Positions 44,735 to 54,960 of a stretch of 64,000 nt of DNA are shown here, piece after piece (the stretch's first letter is position 1; every line of letters starts with the position of its first letter). The position numbers and the translations under genes were made by a program. The DNA is from Pohlia nutans (lineage: Eukaryota > Streptophyta > Bryopsida > Bryales > Mniaceae): positions 18,246,113 through 18,310,112 of the forward strand of contig CM040092.1 in NCBI GenBank assembly GCA_022496805.1, in the 5' to 3' direction. Under the pieces are notes generated by a model, which had not been told where the DNA came from, did no database searches, and saw nothing but the letters and a program-made list of their open reading frames with translations.

Positions 44735-45302
44735 TTAAACATCACACTGTCCAGTTTCTAAACGACCAACAAATTCAAACTCGCCCTTGGTTCTCATCAA
44801 TGCTTGGATGGAAGTCATTCACTTTATGGAGATACTTCATCAAGTTGTTGTCCTATCCAATGGTTGGATTTGGTGATACTAAAGTACATATTTTTTCTAA
44901 TATTACAAATGTAGAAGTATGTCAAGTCATTGACCGAGCCAAGATTACATTGACTGTAGTTCAAAATTTTCCTTGGAAAAAATGAGGTCATAGGTTTAAG
45001 AAACACAAAATTTTCAAAGAATCACCACGTTTGGAGTATCTTGTTCCAAATCCATTCCAACTCAAATAATAGTAAAATTTATTTTGTACTCAAATTTAGA
45101 AGGGATTTTTAGTTTTGACTTTCAAATTTTATAATTCAATATTGGTGATTGGATTGGTGGATTGAACTGTACGGATGGAATTTAAAATTCAAAATCTAGA
45201 ACTTTCATCTGTACATCAATTCCAAAATATTCTTCTAAATAGTACTTTCTAAGAGATTTTCTCAAATCTTCAATTCTAGAGACACCTTGGTATGTTCAGG
45301 GG
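44735..45302 (+). mobile_element. TTAA-flanked MITE, second of a tandem pair
   Basis: Homologous to 44154-44734 throughout (TCTAAACGACCAACA / GACGACTAATAGATT at the start; GTAGAAGTATGTCAAG; CTAGAACTTTCAT; AAATAGTACTTT) and in the same orientation. It ends GTATGTTCAGGGG followed by TTAG. The junction shares one terminus: the 3' end of copy 1 runs into TTAAACATCACACTGTCC of copy 2. Confidence 0.75.
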
Positions 45303-45965
45303 TTAGCCCGTAGTCGTCCTCATGCTTTCCAGCTGCTTGTTTTGGTAAGTTTTCCACTATTTTCTCATTCCAAAATTCGAAACATCTCAACTTCGATGGG
45401 TTCAGATGAACTGTAAAGTCTTGAAGGTATTACATTCAAGTGCACAATGGAATGTTTGAAATGCCATTAGTACACATGAATCTTGACCTTTGAGATCATA
45501 ACGTTTGATATTTTAGGAGGTTTACATTTATGGGTACTTAACCCCAAAGGACCAAGGCTGATATTCCATGCTCGGTCAGCTCGGTATCGAATGAGTATTG
45601 ATCCTCAATTAGTGAGATTTTTTGTGGTGATTCTACTCATTGTAACGAAGATGGGATAGTAATTTGCGTAGGTAATTTTTTTATGGAAATACGATAGTCA
45701 ATTAAAATCACCTAAAATTAAATAGAATTATATTTAGAACAAATATTATTAAATAAAAGTAAAATCATGAAACCAAAACCAATATCGTGGTAACGTGGTG
45801 TTGTTGGGCAGACTGCATGCAGCACAAGTGATGTGGTAGGCCACACCGCACGACACGTACGCAGACTGCCGCAACAATAGTGCCAGGCGGGACAGCGCGC
45901 TGGCCCCCGGAATTCGAACCGAGGACCTCCTGGCACTTTACTGTGGTATCAAGGTAATTATCTCT
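45303..45965. other. Spacer with a MITE end and a B-box-like sequence
   Basis: TTAA at 45538-45541 followed by CCCCAAAGGACC is a further isolated end of the TTAA family. At about 45,905-45,930 the minus strand reads GGTCCTCGGTTCGAATTCC, a good pol III B box, so a SINE relic is possible. TGGTATCAAGG at 45,943 resembles a tRNA-Met primer site but has no LTR around it. Confidence 0.4.
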
Positions 45966-46355
45966 CCCCTCGCGCTCAGTCCCTGGGCGTCCAGGAGCTG
46001 TGATTGCAGCGCATATGTACACTATGCAATTTAGGGTTTCTCACCATGACTGTTCTCTGTCGTAGTTGTCGCAGACTTACCCGCTCTCGCTGCCCCTCCG
46101 TCGCTCGCCCCTTTTTACGATCCATCACAACATATGAGGATTGGGCCCTCCAGCAACTGACGCCATGGTCGCAAGTCCGACGCTGTCCTTTCGTGCCCTG
46201 CGTGCCTCACTACAGTACTCTCTGCATCGATTGCCAACGGTACTGCACCAATTCTCCTTCTTGCCTTCTTTCCAATTTTCGCCCTTGCCCCTCCTGCTTC
46301 TCTCGATCTCTTATGCCACTCCTTTTCCCCTTCGATCTGCTGCAGGCACGACCTA
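45966..46355 (+). repeat. Dispersed duplicate block, copy 2
   Basis: Same block as 37808-38218, with small deletions (about 11 bp after TTTACGATCC and about 9 bp in the CTCTCC stretch). The flanks differ, so it is a dispersed and not a segmental duplicate. Confidence 0.75.
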
Positions 46356-46803
46356 ATGCATTGGTCGATCGTTACATGTCGCTTTTTGGCACATGCCATG
46401 AATCTGCAAGTACAATGATAAGTTCATGCACAACCAATCGTGGGTTTGAGGTGGACATTACATTTATAGTTTTGTTGGTTTCCACTAACGGTGTACTTGA
46501 TTGATTCACAGTGTGTTTTACTTACAGATACTTGAATACTTTCGAAAGTGCATTTGCTGCAATTTCCCCTTATAAGGTACAATGATACCAAATTAATCTC
46601 TTTTGAAGTCGTCGTCTTTTGAGTTTTTTCACAAGTGTACGTAAAGTGCTCTGCACAAATGATTGTGCATATTGAGGCTTTCTGACTTTATAGTACAACC
46701 CATTCTTGACTGTCGCCTGGATTTGTTCACCAGGAGAATCAGTCTCATTCAGGGTGCTAACCTAATCTACTGTGAACTCTAAATTCGAAGAGCTCAATTT
46801 CTA
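46356..46803. other. 3' flank of the GT47 gene; no gene seen
   Basis: Contains the end of the ORF begun in the duplicate block, without motif, and AT-rich sequence before the GT47 stop codon. Confidence 0.4.
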
Positions 46804-49800
46804 CTAGAACAATGCTCCAGATACCGATTCTCTAATTTGCTCCAGCCGGTTAAGCCTACTGGTCCACACCGAATGCAGGATCATGTGAAACGCATCATAC
46901 TTCTCCGGGGTGTCATGCCAGACAAAATGCAGGCGCACCAGCTTGAGCCGCCTCTGCATGGCCCGGTAACTCTTCTCCGGAATGTCACTGAGAAGAGTCT
47001 TCAACCTGGGGATGTCCCGCTCCGGAACGATGACAGAGAAAGCCTCCCAGTTGAGCACGTCACTGAACGGGAGGACGAAGTTATCAGCGATGATCACGGG
47101 GACGCAGTCGTTGTAAATGGCTTCCACAATGCGGGGGCTGTTGACCTCGTACCCCATGGCACAGATGCAGTACTTGCTCATCTTCATATGCTGGTTGTAG
47201 GAGACGACGCGTGCAATCTGCTTCGGCAGGACCTCGTAGATCTTCATGTCCGGGTCTTTGTCTTTCCACGTGGAGAGGAGGATGGGGCGCACTCGGCCGT
47301 GCATTTGGCCTGCGAAGAAGGCCAGGTAGAGCCGTTGATCGTACCGTGGACCGCCTAGCTTCTCTGGCGCTTTGGATCTCAGCTTGTGGATGTAGACTTC
47401 CGGGAGCGATGCGTCTTTGCCCACCACGAACTCTTCGGTCGTGTCTGCGTTGCACACGACTTTCATGGCGTTGCTGCGGAGCGTCGGATGGTCTCGCGCT
47501 GTCGCTGGCCCCTGCAAACCAGCCACCCGAGCGTTTAAGGCTCCCAAATCTTTACACAGAATAATTTGTTGGCAATTTGAGCGCAGTTAGGGTTTCCAAA
47601 TCTGCACACAATTTGCAGGGAGGGAAATTGTTGGCAATTTGAGAGCAATCAGGGTTTCAGAATCTGTTATCTTATAAGAGAGCATCATCAACACTACACT
47701 GTAAAAGAGGCACAAATGAGTAATGTGCTTGCAGGACACATTTCTCATTTGTGATGACCCTTTTTACAGCGATGCTCTAAGGGTATGAAATATTGCCTTT
47801 CTTTTGGCCTCCCTTTCCATTCTTTTCTAAATTACATTTGAATCCTTATTTAGTTTTATGTTCTCTTTGGAATGACAACAAAGTCATAGTTGCATGTAAC
47901 CTAATCACATTGAGTTGGATTTGCCCTTTACATTTGGCCCTTTTTGTGGCTCGGATTTACAAGAATTGGAGAAGCTAACGCAATTATATGTCTTGTTATT
48001 CCAAAGAAAACACAATTTGAATAAAAATTCAGGTGACATTTCATACCTCAGAGGAGAATTCTACTCGCGATTAGGGTTTCCATAATTTGTTTTGTTTTGA
48101 GAGCAACTAGGATTCTGGGGTTTACTTACCCAGTCGTGGCAGGAGACGAAGAAGTGGTCGGCTCCCTGCGTGCGGTTCCAGAAAGGGTACTTGCGGGCGA
48201 GAGCTTCGACATACTCTTTGATGAAAGTGGCGAGAGGCAGCATGGTGTGGGAGTTGGGCACGTACAGATGCGCCACCATGTGTCTGTCAAACAAGCATAT
48301 AATAATGTTGATGAGAGTGGCAGGAACATCGATGAGCCCCACAGATGGAAATTGTTGCAGCAATGGAAGAGGGTGAAGTTGGAGCTCGTGTTTACTTACT
48401 GGACGCTATACGGCAGGAAGAACATATGAGCCTGCGATGGATTGTCGGTGCGGTACTCGCTGGCTCTCTTCATGCGCTCTATGAATTGCCCCTCCGACGC
48501 GTAGATTCCTATCATCGGCCCTGTGTGTACTAATGGCTTGCGACCGTCTCTGTACATGTACACCTTGAACACCTTCTCCATCAATTCGTAGCTCCTGTGA
48601 TGCAGCCACAAATTACTCCTCACCAAGTGCATCTCCTGTGCCACATTGGGGCTCAGGTTTGTTTTGAGTAGCTCATACAGGGACTTTTCCTTTCTCCAAT
48701 TTCATTTGTTTTTTGACCACCACATGCAATGTTCCTCAGTGACATAAATTTTAGCTTAACCCCTAAGCGTCCACTGTGTATTTTCTGTAGTGTAGGAAAA
48801 TTGGAACCCCCTGCTACAAATCATCTGTTTGTGTGAAAATGACTTTGGTTTGACACGATCGACACTGCTGATCTTGTAGTATGGAACAAGAGCTTTAAAA
48901 TGATGTATTGCGATCAGAAAACCGAGGTAAAATGAGAAAATGACACCGTTGTAAAGTTCAGTGATATTGCAGATTGCCAGTTTTAGATGCTTAGGGTTTA
49001 ATGGTATTTGACATTTTGAACCCTAATTGCCCTCGTTTCAAATTTGATCTGACATGAGGAGTTTGGGGCTCACTTACTTGGAGAAGGCGGCGACGTTTTT
49101 GTAGAGAAGCTTGTATAATTTCGGATCAGCAGAGTCGCGACTGGCTTCGTTGATCGCCGTCTTGCAAGCCTGGAGCTCCTGGAAAATTGGATTATTCGGC
49201 TTTGGTTCCTGCGTTACAGGAGTTCACTGATTGAGTGCAGGTATTCATTCTGTGAAATGCCAGCAATGGTATATGCATTGTAATGAAACGAGTGATCATT
49301 TTGGACAAAAAATCAGTACCTTCGCGACCGGGGAGATTTCGGAAGGCTGCTGCATCGGCTGCTCTTTTTTTTCCTGGCTCTCGATCTCTTCACTTTGAAC
49401 CTGTTTTATCAGTTTTCGATCATGAATACTCTCATGTTAGGGGAGTACAATAGGGGTTCTAGAGTGCAAGTACAGTCTACCCTCCATAATAACGGTGGTT
49501 GTGAGCGTGGATTACAGATGCCAACATGTAGGAATTCTCTCCCCTCACTCTGACACCCCTAATGAAGACCATTTGTTTTCCCCATGGAAAAAAAGTAATC
49601 AAAAAAAAATCTCTGATGTCAACTGTACTGATAGAATCAAAGTATGCACAGGAGGACAGGAGGAGAATTTTGCTAATGTCAGAAAAAGCTATAATTATGC
49701 TCTAAATTACGGTTAAACGCCGGTCGACTCATGAAACTCTTTTTCCGGATCCAGTGTTCAAATCCATCAGGTATTCTCTTCACCCTCACCTGGCCAGTTG

Positions 49801-50296
49801 CGTTTGCGAAATCTCTCACTTCGGAACCGCCAACGTCATCTTCCAGCTTGACCTGCTCCACTTGCTTTCCGTCGACATCACTTGAGCTTGCAGGCTCAGC
49901 TTCACCTACAAATTCTTCACCAGCAAACTCACCAACACTTTGATCTCGTTCACCAGTTGGAGCAACAATCGAGTAAGGGACATCAACAGCCTTCAAGCTC
50001 TCGGTCTCGACTTCACCAAGGCTTTGCGAAATTAGGGCATGATCCTCTTCAGGCTCCACGAACGCCGACGTTTCCGCTGCGGTGATATTCGAATCTGTGG
50101 CGACGTCGAAGTTGCGGTGGTTCTTGGTGAGAATGGAATTATGAGCAGGGTGAGGTCCACTGTACGTGTATTGCAAGAGCATCAACACGGACACCGCCAG
50201 CATGAGACACGTTAAAAAAGCGGGGTGGTATCTGCCTCCCACCCATCGTCTCGCATCCGCCATCGCCGCAGACAGCTCAGTAACTATCTCTCCCAC
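46804..50296 (-). CDS. GT47-family exostosin-like glycosyltransferase
   Basis: Six exons with consistent phases: 50296-49790, 49400-49320, 49208-49078, 48651-48400, 48283-48130, 47511-46804, predicting 610 residues. Residues about 26-43 (FLTCLMLAVSVLMLLQYT) are a type II Golgi signal anchor, followed by an acidic, low-complexity stem to about residue 230. The exostosin domain follows: SYELMEKVFKVYMYRDG and GIYASEGQFIERM (exon 4); VPNSHTMLPLATFIKEYV, KYPFWNRTQGADHFFVSCHD (exon 5); FFAGQMHGRVRP, SKYCICAMGYEVNSPRIVEA, VIIADNFVLPFSDVLNWEAF and VPERDIPRLKTLL (exon 6). These are the hallmarks of plant GT47 proteins near the At5g03795/XGD1 group, which build cell-wall polysaccharides in the Golgi; donor and acceptor cannot be told. 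The exon 1 end was set at CAG|GTGAGG because only it keeps phase with exon 2. A later Met at 50263 is an alternative start. Confidence 0.92.
47679..47778. mobile_element. Small foldback MITE in a GT47 intron
   Basis: AGAGCATCATCAACACTACA and CAGCGATGCTCT, with CTGTAAAA / TTTTTACAG and CACAAATGAG / CTCATTTGTG, form an imperfect ~100-bp hairpin in the 47512-48129 intron. Confidence 0.7.
48760..48997. mobile_element. TTAA-flanked (piggyBac-like) MITE, 238 bp, in a GT47 intron
   Basis: TTAA (48756-48759), CCCCTAAGCGTCC at the left; AGATGCTTAGGGT then TTAA (48998-49001) at the right; the ends pair at 10 of 13 positions. Sits in the 48652-49077 intron. The interior is unlike the other classes. Confidence 0.85.
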
Positions 50297-51480
50297 AAAC
50301 TATTCTTCTCTACACGGTCACACATGATTTCACAGATTACTGCTGTTTTCTCCTCAGTGATTCAAGGGACATCGTTTACTCACCGCGAAACTCCATGAAA
50401 GTTCGATCCCAGGTTTGAATTGAAGAACTTTGCCTTTTCGATCCACCAGGCAAGAAAGAACGATCGATTCAACTACAGCTTTCTCGCACCTGCCATCTCT
50501 CTCTCTCTCTCTTTTTCTCTCTCGATTAGTATCTATCCCACAAACTATTCTTCTCTACACCACACATAATTTCCGATAAGCCTTTCACAGATTACTACTT
50601 CCTTCGTAATTCAACAGGAAATCATGACTCAAGACTGGGCTCGAGAAACTCCATGAAATAAAGATCGATCCCAGGTTTAAAAAACTTTGCCTCAGTGATC
50701 GATTCAAGGAACTCCGCAGGAAATCATGACTCACGACTGGGCTCGGGTGAACTCCATGGAAGATCGATCAAAAACTTTGCCGCGCCTTTTCCACTGGTGA
50801 GGCAAGAAAGGACGATCGATTCAACTACAGAACGAATTCATTCCGAGCAGTTACGCTGTCGTTCTGTCCACCACGTGTTGAGTAACGACCACGTACCAAA
50901 TTCAAATCAGTTTTTCACTACCACTCTTGCTCTTCATCACCGTACTTCCAACGTCTGGTAAGTAAGCTCAATCTACTCCTGCAATGAATATTCTTTCTCC
51001 TCACACAGTCATAAAATAGAACTTCGCCTTTTCCACCAGGCAAGAGAGGACGATCGATTCAACAACAGGAACCAAATTCAAATCACTACCGCTCTTGCTC
51101 GATCTTCAACGTCTGGAAAGCTCAATCTACTCCTGCAATGAATAATATTTCTGGCCAAAGCTTCTCTGTCTCTTCACACAGTCATCATACATGCAGAGAA
51201 AAACCAGTACTAACTCCATGAATATGTGTGTGTTTCTGTCGATCTTGGGCGCAATGGAAAGTGATTCAGAAGTGCTGTTTGTTGTTGGAGAATCTGAGTG
51301 AGAGGAGGAGGAGGAGGAGGAGGTCGGTGGTGGGGCAATTCTTTGGGTCCCATGAGAAAAGTTAGAGCTTGCTCGCCAACTGTTTTACTGTATTCACTCG
51401 ATCTCTGCATGCCGGGACTTTTCCTGTGACCCACGCTCTTCATATGAATGATTCACTACTCTACTCTACCGCTAGTGTTG
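50297..51480. promoter_or_regulatory. GT47 upstream region with repeated modules
   Basis: A module with CCAGGCAAGA.AG.ACGATCGATTCAAC appears at about 50,446, 50,802 and 51,036. AAATTCAAATCA..., CACTACC.CTCTTGCTC and CAACGTCTGG recur near 50,900-50,956 and 51,066-51,117; CTTTCACAGATTACT and AACTCCATGAAA also recur. A CT microsatellite (50,498-50,522) and a GGAGGA run (51,304-51,322) are present. The repeats make it likely that the leader grew by local duplication. Transcription start not fixed. Confidence 0.55.
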
Positions 51481-52111
51481 TCTGTTAGTAGCTCGGTTAG
51501 TAGCCTTTGATCATGTCTAACTTACTGGTAAGTCACCTTCAGTGCATTCCAAATCTTGAGTAGTTACTGTGGGTACTCCTAATCGGTGATTTTTTTTGGG
51601 GGAGGGCAAGTTGGAATGATGAAACGATGAAGTTGGTAGCCTTTGATCGTAACTTACTAGTAACTCACCTGGAGGTTTCAGTCTGTTGTAATTACTGTGG
51701 GTAATCCTAATCAGTGATTTTTTCAAGTTGGAATGATGAAACGATGAAGTCAGTTGCATCCTTGATCTAGATGAAATATGTAAAATATGGATGAGTTTTG
51801 CTTTGTTCATCCAAACTATGCAGGTGTGTTCATTTTGAAATACCATAGTACCATACCTGGGTCGCCAAAAAATAATTCAAAAAGAAAAAAATGTAAAAAA
51901 CCATAAATTATGAGGACAAAAAACGAAAATAGAATAAATTATTTTTAGCTATATTTTGATAACTCTAAGCTATTTTGGGCCATTTATAATCATTTTTTTT
52001 TCTCATAAACGAAAATCAAGAAATTCATTTTTTGAGGAACGAACCTTATTTAGAATTTTTTTATTAAATGTTTGTCTGTGGGTGGCGACCCAGCTATGGT
52101 ACCACGGTATA

Positions 52112-52183
52112 GTGATATTATCCTTGCATTACATTGTGATATTATCCTTGCATTACTTTGTGATATTATCCTTGCATTACTTT
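52112..52183. repeat. 24-bp tandem repeat, three copies
   Basis: GTGATATTATCCTTGCATTA plus C(A/T)TT, at 52112, 52136 and 52160. Confidence 0.95.
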
Positions 52184-52333
52184 GTGAAATTGGCATTATT
52201 TTTTGGTTATATTTTAATAGCTCTTTTTTGGACAATATGTTTTGTATGTACAATAATTTAGCAATAAATTGCCCAGAAAAATACTACTGCTAATTACAAA
52301 GAAGTTGCTTTTTACTATATCGTATCCAAGTAG

Positions 52334-52470
52334 AAAGGTGGTCTTTGGGCACCAAGGAATAGTGTTAGAGCGTGGTGCTCAAGGCCCATATTGACACCAA
52401 GTTAATGTCAATATGGGGCCTTGGACACCATGTTCTCATACTATTCCTTGTTGCCCAAAGGCCACCCTTT
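52334..52470. mobile_element. Foldback MITE, near-palindromic
   Basis: GGTGGTCTTTGGGCACCAAG pairs with TTGTTGCCCAAAGGCCACC, GGAATAGT with ACTATTCC, and CAAGGCCCATATTGACA with TGTCAATATGGGGCCTTG. A transcript would form a ~60-bp stem. Confidence 0.85.
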
Positions 52471-52981
52471 CCACTAGTTCAAGTTCAAACAAAAATCATT
52501 ACTTTTTAATTTAGCAAAAATTTATTTTACCATGAGTCACATGGACATTGGCTATAACCCCCTAAAATAAACTAGGGGGCACCAAAATAATTAAATTATG
52601 CACGACAACTTGTACAAACCTGCTATGTTAAGATCGACATGTCATGCCAAATGATTAATTTTTTTGGATTTCTTTTCAATAAAATAATACCAAATTTTGT
52701 GCATATTCTCCAAGATTTTTTTCACCCAATTTTTTTTTAATTTTTAATTTTAAAATCCTAAAGAATTGGGCTTCTCTTCATATAATTATTTTTTGTCGAT
52801 CATGAAACTGACTATGGAATGTGGAAGAAATCGTGGTAAATTGGAAGAGTTTGCAACTCACATTTATTTCAAGTCCACGTCAATTATCAGTAGTATAAAG
52901 ACACTACAGAGAGCGGCTGCCAACAGAAAAAAAGAGGAAAGTGGTTGGGGTTGGGCAAGTTGAAGGTTGTTTAATCCTTAA

Positions 52982-54208
52982 CCCCTAAACGCCTGAAAGG
53001 GTTCTCCACCCAAAATAGCCTCATTATGGACATTTTTGTTGATTATCTTTGAATGCTTTTCAAAACCTTTTTTCACATTTCAACTTTAGGATCTTGTACT
53101 CCTAAGCCTCATAAACCATCCCTCAAAATTTCAAAACATTTGACTTTACATATGTCAAGATAATAGCAAATGAAGTTGGGGTTTTGAAATTTCAAGCCCT
53201 GGAAAATCTGGGCAGCCTTGCTTTAATGGGATCCCAAACCAAAAAAAAGAGTTGAAATGAAGTGCCATTTTGACCATCCTCAAGATGAGGTAGTTAACAA
53301 GATGTATGACTCAATTTTGACAAGATGTTCAATTCATTATCATTTTTTCAGAGACCTTATAATGGATGGGGGTATGAAGGGAAGCAAAAGATTTTGGCTA
53401 AATTAGATTATTCCTTCAACTCTCCTCCAATTGAAAGAGTCCACAACTTATGCCATGCGACCCATGTGAGCTGAACAAAAGTTCCTTTAATGCGCCCAAT
53501 GAATATCATTGGCTTAGATTTTTTGTGCAAGCCTACCCGAAGTGTTGAAACTCCTTTCAACATCGAGGTGTTTCACTTTGAAAAATTCCTCTGAGTGGAG
53601 TTTTGATTGTATGGACATAATTTCAATTGGTTTGAAAGAAGACTTGTTTACTTTTGACATCAAATATTTTGTATTGAAAAAAAAGTAATTTTTTGGAACT
53701 TGGGTAGCCCGGGAAAATGGGCAGCGACCATGAAATGCTCTCTTTGGAGGGCTAATGACCAAAAGGATCTTAAACAAAACTTAGATGTCTTTTACAACAT
53801 TTTCAAAGTTTTCATGAAAAGAGATTATTATGTGCATGATGAATAGAAATTATCTATATAATTAAATTGATAAAAAAAAGTGTATTTTTCAAATCAATTT
53901 CAAAGCATATAAATGTGATAATTCACCAAAAATTCAGTTTGAATTTTAATATATGGTTTTATTTTTTATTTTTTTTATGATTGGCTCAAATTTCATTTTA
54001 CACTGATTAGCAAAAAAAGGTTAAAGATGTGTTCATGAAAACATCATTACCTTCTCCTAAAATTAAAATTTGATACTTCAAAAATATTTGTACACTTTGT
54101 ATTCTTTTCTTTGTAAAGAAATTAGGCAATAGCATTTTATTTTGCAATACACATGTCCAAAGACAATTCATATTAATATGAATAAAAAAAAAAATTGAAA
54201 TTTGAGAA
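52982..54208. other. TTAA-family MITE left end and spacer
   Basis: TTAA (52978-52981) followed by CCCCTAAACGCCTGAAAGGG is a clear left end; no matching right end was found. The rest is AT-rich without recognised genes; the minus-strand ORF at 53514-53777 has no motif. Confidence 0.45.
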
Positions 54209-54216
54209 ATTTAAGT

Positions 54217-54491
54217 CCCGGGGAAGTCACCTTCAAGAATTTAGATAACTATGAGAGAATAAATATAGGGTGTCTTTTACTCATTTGAGATAAAAATTAT
54301 AAATTTATAGAAGTAATATAGGGTGTTTTAAAACCAATTTGGGAATATTTGAGGAATATTCCTAGAATATATGAAATATACCCTAAATATACTATAAATA
54401 GTGTAATATTCCAATTATTTCATAGCCCTCCATTAAATACCCTTTGTTCGCTCATATGTACCCAAAACTTATACTAAGTGACTTCTCCGAG
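54217..54491. mobile_element. hAT-like MITE, 275 bp
   Basis: Left CCCGGGGAAGTCACC, right GTGACTTCTCCGAG, with an exact 8-bp duplication ATTTAAGT (54209-54216, 54492-54499). Shares ends and the internal motif AATATAGGGTG with 61891-62890. Confidence 0.8.
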
Positions 54492-54499
54492 ATTTAAGT

Positions 54500-54960
54500 T
54501 TCTTTTGCCCAAAACTAGTATTGATTAAAAAAATGGCATGGAAAATGAAAACATGCATCTGTCGCAAAATGGCTATGTAAGTCATTAGGAGTTAAAAAAT
54601 ATTCAAAAAGATCTTTCAAAGGTTATTTCAAAGGAAATTTATTATAACATTTGTTATATCTAAAGGGAAAGACAAGGGCCCACTTGACTAGTTTTTATTG
54701 ATAATGGGATATTATTATTCCCAATTATAGAAATATAGACTAATTCATAATTATTTTTTTAGTGATGGAGGTAGAATATTTAGTTTTTGCAAGTATCCAA
54801 GTTTTATACAATAAAATTTTATTTTAAGTAATTACATTAGTAATTTGAGCAAAATTTGTATATTATTTAAAAACATTTACTTGCTTTACAACCATACCAC
54901 TACTTTCAATGCAATTACAAAAACAAAACCATATTTATTTTATGTCAACCAATGCAAATT
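54500..54960. other. 3' flank of the GDU-like gene; no gene seen
   Basis: AT-rich sequence without motif. Confidence 0.4.

Larger units (their letters stand above)
51481..52977. other. Spacer with small repeats; no gene seen
   Basis: CAAGTTGGAATGATGAAACGATGAAGT occurs twice, in part within a ~110-bp imperfect tandem duplication (about 51,528-51,750). The two following repeats are listed separately. ORFs have no motif. Confidence 0.45.

Noticed and set aside
45780..45960. Possible LTR retrotransposon start (TGGTATCAAGG like a tRNA-Met primer site)
   Set aside because: No LTR ending in CA before it and no gag after it; the matching part is only 8 bases.
46837..47564. Long ORFs antisense to, or in other frames of, the GT47 last exon
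   Set aside because: They are shadows of the GC-rich exon 6, which has clear exostosin motifs in its own frame.
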